From assembly GCA_024449915.1 (NCBI GenBank), contig JAMZAV010000302.1, forward strand, positions 868,001-932,000: a stretch of DNA of 64,000 nucleotides, written 5' to 3'. Origin of the DNA: Sweltsa coloradensis. Its lineage: Eukaryota; Arthropoda; Insecta; Plecoptera; Chloroperlidae. Both the position numbers and the translations under genes were made by a program. The notes below the pieces were generated by a model. The model was given only the letters and a program-made list of their open reading frames with translations, ran no database searches and was not told the origin of the DNA. This document shows positions 1-12,600 of this stretch, in pieces (the stretch's first letter is position 1; the number at the start of each line of letters is the position of its first letter).

Positions 1-3000
1 AATAGGTATTTTAATGGAGAAATACCCGTGTGAGTGGATTTTATAGCAACAGGGTTGAAATTTTCATGAAGCTGAGATCAACGGTACGTCAAATTACTTT
101 CACAGTGTATTCAATTTTTAACTACGGTCATTGCTAGTGTGCTTATAATTAATGACAGCATGTTCGCGGCCTAGCTATTTGGGGCATTTAAAAGTTACAG
201 TGATTACACTTCACAATTTTAAATTTCCCTTACAAAAAAACCCCCCTTTTGTTTGGAGCCTATTTATGAACGCCCGCAGCTGAAAGTTTACAAGACAAAT
301 TAAAAGTAATATCCGTTTTTAAAGCCATCATGGTTGTTTCCCACAAAAAGCCACATGGTGGTAATTGTTATCTTATTTATCGTCGTAGTCATACTCCGAT
401 ACCACAGTGTTCTCGACCCATAGATTTCACCGGGGTAGCGGCTGTTGTGTTATTAGCCTCGCCTCAAGGGAGCGCGCTCGCGTACCACATTGAGCCCTTG
501 CGACACATGTTCCGCGCTGGTCATTATGTGTTGATTCATGCGGAGTGCAGTAAAAGGAGGGGTACAAAACAGGCCGATGCGATTAGAGGGGATTCGTGGT
601 AGGAGGAGACGGATGTGGCGGCCTCGAGAAGACATAGGGATGGAAAATGGTAAAGGTAACGAAAACTAGAATAGTTCGTGATGTGGTGTTAAGAATGTGA
701 AATTTTTGTTGCATCGTTGCCATTAGAAAGTATTTGAAAAACGGAATTCTCATTTTTAACATCTGTAGCAAATTTGTTTCTAATAAGAATGTTGAATTCG
801 TTTGTATCCATTTGTCGATATAGCACAAAAATGCAAACGGATAAAAAAGAAAAATACGGCCCGACGAGGGAATACGGGGAAAATTAGAAAGACCTCTGGA
901 AATTGTTGCAGATTTATTCCAATTCCTTACTTCCGCTTCTCATCGCCGAAAAAAGATTGAATTAGAAAACGAAATTGCCCTGAGCTAGAATTTGATTCGT
1001 TTTAAATGTCTTTAAATGTTGTGTCAAGATAAATATTCATTAATGAAATTCAGTTGATTAACTGCCGCGAACACTCGGCGAGGTAGCTTTTCGGAAATTC
1101 ATTTTCATATCTTAGAATTCCCTTGCCGGAATACATCTGAACGGTGTTATGAGGCAAATATGAACCTTTCGTATATTTCAGGGGAGTTTTCAGTGATAAA
1201 AATGCAAAGCTTAAAATATAATCAGCTTTTCTACAATTCGTGAATCTATTAATTATAGAACTCAAAGAGAACAATGTTCAAAATACTCCAAATAATTAGC
1301 CTTATTAACTTTTCAAAAGCGCTTCTGTCAAGAAAGTACACGAATAAACTCATATTTTATGTGCTAGAAATTTAAACTTAGAATTTTCTATGAATTCATG
1401 TCTTTAATACCTAATCAATAATATATTTATATTCGAAGATTCATAGATTTTAAGTGTTTTAGCAAAATATTTGCTAGCGTCGACGCCGTTTCTTGTTGTT
1501 GTTGTTGAAAGTGATTCCAAGGATAAACAATGAATAATACACAATAATAATAAAGCTGGATTTAAAATTGGCATCTATAACAAGATATACTGCAACATTC
1601 TTGCCTATTCCCTAATCTTTTATATATTTCTCACGAAAACCGTTCATCTTAAATTTCAATTATATATTATTCATATTGAATCTGTTCTAATAAATACCAT
1701 TTAAGTGACAGAAAATATTCAAAGAAAGTCAAAACTGTAAACATGACGTATTATAAACCGACAAATCAATAGACACGCTGCTTGTTTTAAATTAATAAAT
1801 AAATACATTAATTAATTAAATAACGAAGTTTACAAATTCATATTTGGATGCCAATTAAAAAGTCGTGAAATTGAAAAAATTAAATATGGGGTATATTGCA
1901 TTTAAAAGTTTGGTGTGCGTATATTATTATGTCTAACACAATAATAGCTGGTAGTTTTAATTCACATGGTTTCTTATAAAGTTGGTTCAAGTAGTGTATT
2001 GACAGAAAACTAGGTCGATCGTGTGCGTTTATAATAAAGCTTGTAAAAAGATCTGCGCTTTAAATCGTACATCATGAATCTTTAATTATTTACGTGATTA
2101 AACGTGTAAACCTCTCAATTTAAAAATAATCCCGACAGTATGGTGCTACCCAATCAATTATTTTCTTCAATTATCTGTATTTATTAAAACCTGTTGTCGA
2201 ATTAATCTAGAGTTGGAGTTCGTGAAACTCCCCTTCCTAGTAACTACGCCCTATCGCCGAACCATGAAATCATATTTCCGACCTAGATTTAATTAAATTG
2301 TTATTAAACCTCAGTAAACCTTGCCGAAAGCTACACAGACACTTGAGAGAATTACTTCAAGTACAACCACTCGCATGCATATGAGTAATTATGAACATGA
2401 AATACGCCCTCGCCTGGCACTGTTATACCGACAGAAGCCAATATGGCTGTCACGCCCTTCTAATTGCACAGAAGATCAGTTTCTCTTGCTATGGACTGAT
2501 GTCGCAGATTTAAAACGTAGTTTGTTGTGTCTTGATCTAGCAAGTTCGCTAAAGTGGAATTAGATTAGTAGTGTGATACTTAGGTAAAATCATGTCCTAT
2601 TCTAAACACCCGCAAAACTTGAAGAATTAGTTTTAAGGTCGCATTTATATTTTTATATTTTTATGTGAAGATTTTAAATCATTATTAGTGTTTTTATTTT
2701 CTACAATTTAGAAATAAAAAAAGAAACTAAAAAATGTGCATAAAATACCTTATCACACTCTGTACTATGATATTTTTCAATTGTGAAAGAAGTGATGCAT
2801 TTTGAGGCTGCATCCCATATTAAACCTCCAATTTTCGAATTTTATATACCGTACCTAAATTTGTAATAGTTCGACCAATTCGTTATATATCATCTTACAA
2901 ATTAATGTTCCTAGGAAATTAAAAATTTCTTTACAACAATCAAATTCACGACTTTCAAGTGGTTCTGTTAAAACATATTTTTTTAAATGATTAGATTGAT

Positions 3001-3634
3001 TTGCAAACGTCCTGAACACGTAATGGGATTATTGTCGAAGAAATGGGTTATAAAGAGGGGTCATCGCCTCTACAACACAGCGGACGGTCCTCCATGTATG
3101 ATGTTTAAAAGCGCAGCTGTCAACATCGAGTTCGCATCAGAAATACTATCTTCATATTCATCTGTAACTTCTCAACTCTGCTAATCTTCTGTCCCCCAAA
3201 TGATAGTGTTGCCTTCTGACTAAAATTCGTATTCCCTCGCACGATTCGCCATCCACCATCTCTGTCATGGTCCGTCTCTCCATCTCAAACCAAAATATGT
3301 TGTTATTATCACTTTTGCGAGAAATCCAGCTATTCCCATGATGTCCAAACAACTTCACTCGCCCCATTAAATTGCTTCATCATCTTAGATCTATATTTAT
3401 TTTAACATTCTTTATTTGATTTCATCGTTTAATATATAATCACAACAACATTTCTCAAATAGTTTCATACCCATATTGAGTAACGCATACGCTTTCACTT
3501 TGTTGTTTACTCCCAAGCACCATGTGACGCCATGCAATTTCTGATAGTTGCCATTTGCATTATATCACTAGTAATAGCGAGATACTTATTATTATTATGC
3601 TACTAATAATTATAAAACATTAACAATACATCTT
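1..3634. other. Unannotated AT-rich DNA
   Basis: I see no supported gene here. A GC-richer patch near 400-620 is open on both strands in overlapping frames, which argues against a real exon. It has no recognisable domain, splice context or codon pattern. A short GTT run sits at about 1493-1507. The rest is AT-rich with no repeat that I could match elsewhere in the window, except the 12-mer CTAGCGTCGACG at 1474-1485, which recurs at 5014-5025. Confidence 0.5.
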
Positions 3635-3637
3635 TTA

Positions 3638-3793
3638 GGTCCAGAATTTCAATGTCTAGTTAAAATTTATCTGCCAGTTAGTCCTCTCAGTAAATATTTA
3701 CAAGGCTTCTGATTGGTGGTTGCCATAGTGAAAACAAGTTATGTGTCAGTTACATTTACTTGCCACTTTAACTGGACATTGAAATACCGGGCC
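3638..3793. mobile_element. Harbinger-like MITE, 156 bp
   Basis: The two ends form imperfect terminal inverted repeats. The left end reads GGTCCAGAATTTCAATGTC. The right end, on the other strand, reads GGCCCGGTATTTCAATGTC, and pairing continues into AGTTAAA. The element is flanked by TTA on both sides (3635-3637 and 3794-3796). PIF/Harbinger elements are known for 3-bp TWA target duplications and G/C-rich GGNCC starts, so the assignment fits. There is no room for a transposase, so it would be mobilised in trans. A Tc1/mariner relative using TA is the alternative. Confidence 0.65.
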
Positions 3794-3796
3794 TTA

Positions 3797-4799
3797 GTGT
3801 GCCAAATTTGCAACTAAAAGTGTTCTACGACGGCTAACGTGATGACGTGACGATACTGAAAGTGAGACATCTGCTCGGAACAATTTCCATATTTGCAACC
3901 CCACGTGCGAAACTTTCTCTTCAACTTGAGTGTAGATCTGTGAAGAAAGTTCTCGAGTCAAAGAAATAGTCTGTTTATATACGGGCGAGAGGGAGAGGGG
4001 AGGGGACAAACGAAAGATTTTTCCGAGTGTTTTGAGGTGTTGAAATCAAGTTGTTTATCTTCCTCTCAGCAAGTTCGGAAAGGGAAAAAGGAAAGACCTC
4101 ACATGAATAAAGTTTAACGCTGCCTAGGATCCTGTACGTTCATTCTGCTATAGCTGTGTTCACGACTCAAGTTCCCCTGCCTGAAACAAACTCGCTCATT
4201 GCTGGGGGAATGCTCGATATAACTGTTGATTCGTCTCAGTACTAATGATTATTTTACTGTTGCTTTTAATAATTTGCGTTAAATCAACTGGGATTAAACA
4301 ATGATTACCCACTTGCGTTTGAATTTAACTGTGATGGTAAAGTTAGTAGTTTTGAACCACGGCACATGGCAAAGAAACTATAACATAACCTCTACCAAAG
4401 ATTATTGCTGTCAATTAGTAGGTATTTGTTATGTAAATGCGGATCTGCATGAGGGCTAGACCCTTCTAAAAGTAAATAAATACCTCATTTGGAAACAACC
4501 AACTCAATATTGCGTATCGATTTGAGCTTATGCATTTTGTAGCATACAGCAAATGACGGCAACAGCTATTTGCACAGATTTGAGTCATTAGCAAAGTATG
4601 AGAAATATGTCAACCAACAATACCAGAGTTCAATACATTGTAGAGTTGGCTTCAGTTATGAATGCCATCGCCGAGGGATCGCAGCACTGTCGTCTTCGCA
4701 CTGTGGCCACTGGTTAGGAAGTAACATCACAATTGACAGCTCTCTAAAACTATCGATATTCAGCATTTTGAACTGCTTCCGAAATGGAAACCACTTATT
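3797..4799. other. No identifiable feature
   Basis: This is intergenic sequence. Open frames of 60-77 codons exist on both strands but show no domain or coding signal that I recognise. Confidence 0.5.
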
Positions 4800-4930
<131 letters not shown>

Positions 4931-5331
4931 AATAAATACTTAGATAAACTGGAAGATTAAAATAGTTATGTAAGAATTGTTGACACATTACGGAAGTATA
5001 AAATAACCAAACTCTAGCGTCGACGTTGGCAGCAATTGTGCGGGTAAATTTTAAATTGTTAATACCAACAATAGTTTAAAAGTAAACTTATCAAACTGAC
5101 TTATTAGCCATTAATTTTTATTTATTTTTATTTTTTACTCTCTGATGGTACAAAATTATTTACATACCATTGAACAATTTTTTCAGAATATGAAATATCA
5201 TAAGTTATTTTAGGACTCGTGTTACTTTTCAACGTTGGCATGAATCAAATTATATTTCCGCTTCTTGTGGCATTCTGAACAGAGAAGAACTCTTACAATA
5301 TTGACCTTATCCCGGAGAACATCTCCCAAGT

Positions 5332-6036
5332 GAAAATCCGGAATGTTTTTTTTTTTTTTTGTATTTTTGTCTGTTTGTCCACACGATTCCGGCTAAACCG
5401 ATACTCCGATTGCGATGAAATTTTATGGATACCTTCGAAATCTCTGAACTTAGAACTGCCACGTTTTTGAGCGCAATCGGAAAAAATTTTCTCATGAAAA
5501 TCGCAATTTTACGATTTTTTTCGATTTTTAAAAAATTTCTTCGACTTATAACACCTACATGCTTTATCCGATTTTAATGATTTTTGCACAGAACCTTTAT
5601 TTTATGAATTAAGATATTCTTGTGAAATTTGAGCGCAATTGAAAAAATATTTATCATAAAAATCGATATTTTACGGGTTTTTTCTTTTTTTAAACAATTC
5701 TTTGACTTATAACACCAACATGCTTTATCCGATTGTAATGATTTTTTCGCAGAACCTTAATTTTATGAATTAATATATTGTGTTAAATTTGAGCACAATC
5801 GAGAAATTATTTCTTATAAAAATCGCAATTTTACGATTTTTTTTAACAATTACGATTAATTAAAACAAATTTAAAAATTAAGTTAATTTTTTATTAAATT
5901 TAATTAAATTTTTAAAAACATTGCAGCTTAATAATGATTTTTCCACAGAACAACAGAAAATTCGCATAACACATGGCAGCTCAATGCACCAATTACGCTC
6001 ATCCATCAACGCGGCGGGACTTAAGCGTTTTCCTAG
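5332..6036 (-). mobile_element. CTAGG-clan element, copy 1 (5' end right)
   Basis: Read on the minus strand, it starts at 6036 with CTAGGAAAACGCTTAAGTCC and, after GCGTTG, has the pairing word near 5990-6000. The interior matches the copies at 23609 and 26146. It includes the block spelling CACGATTCCGGCTAAACC on the plus strand near 5381 and three tandem units of about 160 bp. The far end normally reads CGCTTCGCTCGCTACGCTC then CATCCAA. It is missing here, because similarity stops near AATCCGGAATG at 5335. The copy is therefore truncated or replaced at that side. Its frames are non-coding. Confidence 0.8.
5468..5840. repeat. Internal tandem units of about 160 bp
   Basis: The phrase TGAGCGCAATcG...AAAATCGCAATTTTACG recurs at 5468, 5630 and 5790, giving spacings of 162 and 160 bp. 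Each unit carries TTATAACACC(t/a)ACATGCTTTATCCGATT and a variant of CAGAACCTTxATTTTATGAATTA. The same unit is found singly or repeated in other CTAGG-clan copies (21480-21900, 22020-22200, 23840-24010, 26350-26690). Central minisatellites are typical of Helentron-derived elements and of some TIR elements. Confidence 0.85.
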
Positions 6037-7359
6037 TATTTTTGCTTTGGTCCGAAGTATTTTGTTTCTAGTCATCCTGTCGCTCCCAGCTGGACCTTAT
6101 CGTCCGACCCAGATACTGAATATAGTTCTTGCTGTTGAATTCAAAGCTAGTAGCTGTCTATGACGTCCACAAATAGTAATATATACCAACGACAAAATAT
6201 TTCACTTCAATATTATATTGTAGAAATATACGACCATTGAATTTGTAGTGAGTAGGATATGACGTCAAATTATAAATTTTCTTCACTGTTAACATTTATT
6301 CGCGGTAGTAGCAACCTATGAAAATAGGACAAAATATATCCCTAAAAACTTGTTTTGAAAGTGTTATCTAACAGAAGGAGAGAAGAAAAGTTTACATTAA
6401 TATGTAGGTATACTTTTCAACAAGTGAACCCCATTTGTGTTTTATCTATATTTCGTTAGAGATTGCGATGTATAAGACTCAAATAACTCTTTTTTATTGC
6501 GAAGATATAGACTCATACGTGTACCTGCAATGCAGAATAACAAACAATAACACCACGCCTACATTTGTAGTAATAAAGAATTATGTATGTCAGTAGTAAT
6601 GTTTATGTTCCTAAATGTCTGAAACACGCAAGAAAATAACCATCTTACTTCTTGAAAGTTTTAATGGATTGTGAAGTCTCTTTTTATTAGCTATGAATGT
6701 GATGCTTCCTTTCAGCCCAACGACCTGTATAAGAAGTGAGCTATAGTGAGCGTTAGCGGCTGGCTGAAGTTTCTGGGGTCATAAACAGCAATAAGAGCAG
6801 AGAGATGATGAGCAGCCACAAGATTAATGCGATACGACGGATGTCTTATTTGTGTGGATGGACATGAGATAACATCAACCTGGACTTGTATTTATCCCAT
6901 GAGAAAGAACAGTGTGACAATAAGATGACAGGACTGTAATTTCTGTCAAGTTATTATGAATGAGATAGTATAATAATTTTTTCCTTGCCTGCTTTCTTAA
7001 ATACTATTGCGTTTTTATATTGCTTCATAAACATCTAGGAATGTAACCATTATATTTCTGTTTAAAACAGTACTCAAGAAAGTATAATAAAAGCATTGTT
7101 TAGTTTTAAAACTTCTGATAAAAAGTTATTGCTTCTTATTTTAATTAAAAATCTTTTCAATCCCATTTTATGTGAATGTTATTCCAAGAATTGTATCTCC
7201 AATCTAAAGCCTTTTTCAAATATGTAGCATTTACCAACAAAGGGGGGGGGGGGTGGCGTAATTAAAGCTTGTATTAAAAAAATACTAATCTGAATAACCT
7301 GAAAGTTTCATACTTACTTATCAAGTGTGCAAATACTAAATACAAGAAAATGAAATAAA
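6037..7359. other. No identifiable feature
   Basis: The only structure I noticed is a G run of about ten at 7244-7253, followed by TGGCGTAATT. That resembles the G-run just inside the hAT MITE at 41202, but no terminal inverted repeat could be traced. Confidence 0.45.
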
Positions 7360-7560
7360 CCAATTCGTATTTAGAAGTCTCATAACTGATTTCAGTGGGA
7401 GACTTTAAATTTAGAGCGGACCAAGCCAACCCTGTCGGTGCCGACACCGGGGACGAGCGAACAATGGCCAACCAGAGATCGGTATTTTAAATAGGAAACA
7501 CCAACCCAACGTATTAGACACGATTCCATTCGCGAGCGACGCAAGAATCGACAAGGCTAG
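7360..7560. repeat. Dispersed repeat family F, copy 1
   Basis: This shares a series of short blocks with copies at 19341-19560, 45001-45100 and 60920-61110. The blocks are CGTATTTAGA, ATAACTGATTTCAGTrGGGAC, GACCAAGCCAAC(c)CTGTCGGTG, CGACACC and GACGAGCGAACAATGGCCAAC, then a diverged tail with CACGATTCCA. No terminal repeats or target duplication were found, and the class is unknown. Order and spacing of the blocks are conserved, so the copies are homologous rather than similar by chance. Confidence 0.75.
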
Positions 7561-8627
7561 TTTGTGTCAACCTTTTAATTAATTAAATTACGTGCGTCGT
7601 TGCAAGGACGGCTCCAATGTCACCGTTTACGCGTTCCTAAATTTAAATCCACAACAGAAGTTCCGAATGAAGTTATATACAATATACTGTTTTTGTAGAC
7701 TAAAATGGCCTTCTCTCCGAGTGACGAAAAAAATACAATAAAATAAAGAAATAACTCTTATGTAGCAGCAGGTGTTTAATTAGTATTGAAAATATTTGTA
7801 GTTCCACAATTTCTTAAATATTCTTAAAATAAAGTACAAAATCTTAAGCTGTTTTGTGACAGGTATTTACAGATTCAATGTCACTGAAGAAATTATAATG
7901 CGACAGTAAGCCTTCAACCCGTAGCAGCACTCAAATACCTTCTCTGAAAAGCACAACATAATTTATATTTTAACTTAAAGATATTTCTAGACTTACAGTA
8001 CGAATGGGATATTTTAGGAACCTTGCAAAATACTAGAAATGACATGGTATCGAAGGAAATGGGAGAAAATAATCACCAGAGAAACAAAACATAATATTCT
8101 AATCTAATAAAAATTATTGTTTGCTATATTTAAACTCTGTAGGCTGAACCTATAGAAACAATCTCCGTGACATGAGAAAATAGTATAACGTATAAATCAT
8201 GCCATATTATAGTAATAGTCAGTAGCAGACATATCTCGTGAGCCTCACTGTAGATAGAGACTACCCCCGTGGCTACCACTGTAGCCGGGCTTATTGACAA
8301 GTGCACCGGACGGCGGGGTGACCGGCCCGCTTAGTGAAATCCGGCCCCAAACCCCCTCATGAATCTCAACGTAGTCTCCCACCAGGAAACTTTTTCACGT
8401 ATTCACATTCATTTCCTGAAGGAGAGTCTGGCGAGTTACAACTGGGAATATTTTAAGAGCTGTTTTTCTTGTTCAAGCTGCTTTTGACACTCTTACGGTA
8501 TAAGCACCGAGTCCGAGTCCACTCTAAAGTCGGTTGGGTTGCTGGGAGTAGGCCTATTCTTTTCAAAACATATTAACTCTTTTCAAAACTTTCTCCAGTT
8601 TGACTCGTAGCAAGAGATTTCTCGTTT

Positions 8628-8725
8628 AATAATGATGACGCCGTCCGCGGTAGCACTGCACACAGACGAAGGTCAGTACCGTATACCTCCGAAGGGTGTG
8701 GGTTCGAATCCCACATCATGCACGG
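8628..8725 (+). repeat. tRNA-like retroposon fragment
   Basis: A tRNA T-arm is clear at 8696-8714, with a stem TGTGG/CCACA around GTTCGAATC and the polymerase III box B word GGTTCGAATCC at 8701. A possible box A region (CCGCGGTAGCAC) lies about 50 bp upstream. The spacing to a matching acceptor strand is too long for a plain tRNA, and the acceptor pairing is poor. A tRNA-derived SINE head or tRNA pseudogene fits better than a working tRNA gene. Confidence 0.5.
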
Positions 8726-8848
8726 AGAATTTTGTAACTGTCTTTCATCCGCATCGATGAGCACTCAACGTCTAGACAACACAACTGTAATGGTAGAGAC
8801 GTTGGACAACACCATTTCGTGATCGTTGCTCGATTTGTTGTAGTGTAA

Positions 8849-9234
8849 TTGAAGGAGCGAAGCGAAGACTTCAATTTCATTTTCCATGCGAAATACAGCT
8901 CTTTTTATTGTCTGTTTGTTTGATCGCTCTCTACCGGGCAAACGACATTTATGCGATCTTGATGAAATTTAGAGATCTGCCAAGTTTTTAGGTACAATCT
9001 AAAAAATATTTCTCATGAATATCGATCGTACTTTTACGCAATATTTTCGTGATATTTGGCCCACGACCGGGCAAATGGCAACTTTTTGGGGACGTTTGAA
9101 ATCACTGAAGTTATATATGTTATGATTTTAGGGTCAATCGAATAAATATTTCTCATATAAATAGAAAACGATAATTAACCATAAAGCTCATCTATCAACG
9201 CGACTGGAAAAAAGCATTTGTGAAGGGGCCAAGT
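8849..9234 (-). mobile_element. CTAGG-clan element, copy 2 (diverged)
   Basis: The left edge TTGAAGGAGCGAAGCGAAGA matches the TTGGATGAGCG...GCGAAGCGAAGA end of other copies. The right edge GCTCATCTATCAACGCG, then GAAAAAAGCATTTG, matches the 5' end in reverse complement and finishes at 9234 where others read CCTAGT. The interior is related to the 26940, 39465 and 63250 copies through GCAAACGxCAT, ACAATCxAAAAAATATTTCTCATGAA and TATTTTCGTGACATTTGG-like blocks. It is badly decayed and abuts an RLE retrotransposon tail. Confidence 0.75.
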
Positions 9235-9249
9235 AGTAGTAAAGGGCTC

Positions 9250-9668
9250 TTAATAGGAGCAAGAGGAACGATACCTTATTTTTTTGGTAAATTTTGCAAA
9301 CGTTTTAGACATAATGCAAGTTTTATTTATGACTTGGTGCTCCTTGCTTTAAAGGGATCAATTTTGATTTTTAGAAATCACCTATACGGCCAAAGCAAGA
9401 AGTAACAAGTATAAATCAGTATTTGTTACAATAGGAAAAGGCCAATCGGCTAGTTGAAAAAAAAAGTTTCAGCAGGTTGAAAAGTTTTATTGCACCCAGA
9501 CCTTCAGGCTGGGTTTTATGTTCTCTATGCTTTCCCAACCTGTCAACCCTTCTCCAATCTATAATAAATCAGTATTTGTTTTTTAAACTTCACAAATCAT
9601 ACTTCACACTTAATTTGATTTTTTCATAATCTGTAACTAATTTTACTTATTGTTAAATGTGCTAAAAC
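9250..9668 (+). mobile_element. 5'-truncated RLE-clade LINE 3' end
   Basis: This matches the last codons and 3' UTR of the minus-strand LINE at 33548-36213. Both share GCAAGAGGAACGATACC, TTTTGCAAACGTTTTAGAC, TTTTATTTATGACTTGGT and AAGCAAGAAGTAACAAGTA, then ATACTTCACA-like and CTAATTTTACTTATTGTTAAA blocks. Only about 280 bp of LINE sequence remains once the inserted segment at 9428-9563 is removed. Truncation at the 5' side is the usual result of target-primed reverse transcription. The short open frame at 9220-9405 is a frameshifted shadow of the LINE C-terminus. Confidence 0.88.
9428..9563. mobile_element. 136-bp retroposon-like insertion with 17-bp TSD
   Basis: The 17-bp word ATAAATCAGTATTTGTT occurs at 9411-9427 and again at 9564-9580. 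The related LINE tail near 33750 has it only once, so the 136 bp between is an insertion that split the LINE tail. The insert has an A9 run near 9451-9460, two related words (CAGCAGGTTGAAAAG and CCCAACCTGTCAACC) and a small palindrome, CCCAGACCTTCAGGCTGGG. A long variable target duplication points to LINE-driven retroposition. I recognise no tRNA or 7SL head. Confidence 0.8.
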
Positions 9669-12600
9669 ATTATTTCAACTATGTTTGTTTTTATAATATT
9701 GATAACGTGTTAGCAAAACGTGAAAGTAGTATTTCAATAAAGTGACACATTTTTATCAAATATTGAAGCTGTGCTCGCCTGCAATAAAGAGTAATTAGTA
9801 TTCATCTAGATTCCCGTGTCAGGTCGAATTTATTTTTAATTTTGAAAGAAATAATGAGAAATTCCCAGAAGAGTTTTTTAAAATTAATTAAACAATCTTC
9901 AAGTTGAGATTAGTTTTAGAAAATCGTTGAGCGTGAAGATGGCGTTCCAATTAAAATTACTCAGTAATTCTTTTTAAACGGCGGAGAAATACATTGACAA
10001 ACAAGCTGATAGGCTCCATAGTGTGGCATTATTGCTTGACGGGCAGAATGAGTTTAGGCACTAACGCTTGGTTAAAGTCCAGCATCACGTTATAACAACT
10101 GCATCTGTACAAACTGTCTGCTCGTCAGTCCGATTTAGATAATATGTGTTTTGGTATTTCTTTGACTTTAGGTTGATGCAAATCCAACAACGGTGGTTAA
10201 TTTGAATATCGGCTTCATAATTAAATCCGTGAAGTCTACTTCAGGCTATTATTGGTACTAACACGTTTTTATATAGTGTAAATTAAATGATGATATTACA
10301 TTAAACTACTAATAGAAATATGTCATTAATTATATTGCGCTTTGATAATATATTTTGAGTGGCGCCCTCTTCATTTATTTAAAACGAGTAATTTCCCTCC
10401 TCTCTCACATTCTCAACAGCTAGCTTGGTGTAACATCAAAGAGTGAGCTATTAGTGGAAGAAATGTTGATTAATATTGAAGTTGTTTCCAGCTAATAAAT
10501 TCATTTAGCCCAACAGCGATTGCATATTGGATCGTTTGATCTCTTGCTTAGATTTTTTATTAACTATGAACTATTTAATTTCGTCGTTTTTTTCTATGAA
10601 AACCCTTATTATCTTTAGACGAGGGTAGTTTCAAACTATTTATGTTGTTTCACATTGAGAAGAACGTGACTCATTTAAGTAAAGTGTACTTACTTTAAGA
10701 AAACTATGGTAAAACCATCATACTTCTATTTTATTCCGCAGAGGATAATTTTAATATAGTTATTCAGAGTTAAGTGTAGAATGTGAAAATGAATTTGAGT
10801 TAAGAAATAAAAGAGAGAAGCGAGATGATTTTTATGCGTTAATTCTAAATTCAACAAGGTAAATGAGAGGTTAGAGAGGAAGAATTGGACCAAAAGTAGT
10901 TCAGTCTCTCCGAATAAGAATGATAGTAAGAGTAGAGGTTGAGGGAATTGTAACTGTCTTAAAGTAAGTCAATACTCGATATTTAATAGTGAAGTCAAAT
11001 GTTCTTAGCAGAAGTAAACCTCAGCATTCTCGGAATACGGACTGAGTCAACCGTTAAAACTTCAGTCGGTAATACCGGTTTACTGATGAAGGATTAAATT
11101 AGAATTTCTTTGGTGTTTGGTGGAGGTGCCGGGTTAAGGAAATATTTCATATTATTGAAGCCTCGTCTTGTTGAAACTTCTTTGATATGAAAACTGTCTT
11201 CACATAAGAAAGATATTTGAAATAAAATGAAGTATAAAAATAATTAAATTTTATGTGTTTTTGTTTTGAAAAGTCTTCAAGACCGAAAATGTCAGTTTCT
11301 TCTTTATTTTTATCGTGCAATTTCTTGGAATTTGGTGGTAGCAGTATATTCGTGCTCATCACAACTTGGCATTACAACGTGTGAGACATATTATTTTATC
11401 TTCCAAGAATCCCAACCATTCTTTTAAGAAGAACAGTTTCTAGGAACCCAAAGTTCATTTGCAATTCTCTAAAGTATCCAGTAGCAGGGAGCGTGAGCTT
11501 ACATTTCTCCCACCACGCAGCGTTACCAGCAGAACTCTTGCTCGAATTCAACTTAAGACTCGGCTCACTTCGTGTGGTTATCTTTACGTCGAGAAGTTTT
11601 TTCACGTCATTAATTTATAATTAGTTTTTGCTTCCTTAAGCAACGGGGACAGAGTTTCACCTGAAGCTGATAATTAACGAATACCTACACTCCTAACTTC
11701 GAAGAAGAAGTTCAAAACCAGTGACACAAGTTCTTCTGGAATAAGTCTTTGATTTAGCTTCAAATCTTGATTTAAATTTAATAAGGTGCCCAAAATGTGT
11801 ATATAAGTTTGAACATTTCCTCCAAAGACGAGCCGAAAAACATTGAAACTTAAGAAAATGGTTTATGGTGAATCTCAGTATAAACGTTTTTTTCCAGCGA
11901 GGCCATTCGCTATGACGATATATGTGGTTAGTTGGCTCCAAATAATGAGGCACGATACTATTATTGTTGTAGTGGTTTGATCAACGTAATCTTAAGGACA
12001 CAATAAGTTGATTTTTATTCATAAAAATTGTTTGTTATTGTTTATTAAGTGTATGTATAACTGTAATATTGGAAAATAGTTTATATGAACTTTATAACTT
12101 TTCTTGGGTGGAAAAAGATTCAAAACGCTTTCGTTGCAGGCAAAATCCACCATCTAGTTTTTGCAGGCGATATATTCACTACGGTTATCACACCCTGTGA
12201 AAACTAAAACGTGTTAGCTATCCCGTAATATCAAAGCAACATGGCACGCAACACGATTAAATATCAAAAGAGACAAGATTGTTTTTGAAGCCATCTAGAA
12301 CACACAATCCGTTTTGTAATTAGATTGTTTCAAATTCTGAGCATAAACAAAAATTGTTTTACACCAAAAAATAATGAAGTTTTGCCTTTTGACGAGTATT
12401 TTCAATACCACTCGAGATTTCTCGCTTATTGTCGATGTAGGTATTTAGTCTTCAATATTTGAAAAGTGTTATAAATACCACAGTTCTTGAATACAATCAA
12501 CCTTTGATACAGTTAGACTTTCCATTTACAATTAGCTATTTAATTTTAGATGCATGATATTTGTGTAGATATTAAATAAATCTTCCCATTTTCTGGCTTG

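Noticed and set aside
330..635. Overlapping 60-90 codon frames on both strands in a GC-richer patch
   Set aside because: Both strands are open at once, no domain or splice context is visible, and composition alone explains the lack of stops.
9220..9405. 61-codon open frame
   Set aside because: It overlaps the frameshifted 3' end of the RLE LINE and the end of a CTAGG-clan copy, so it is a shadow frame.
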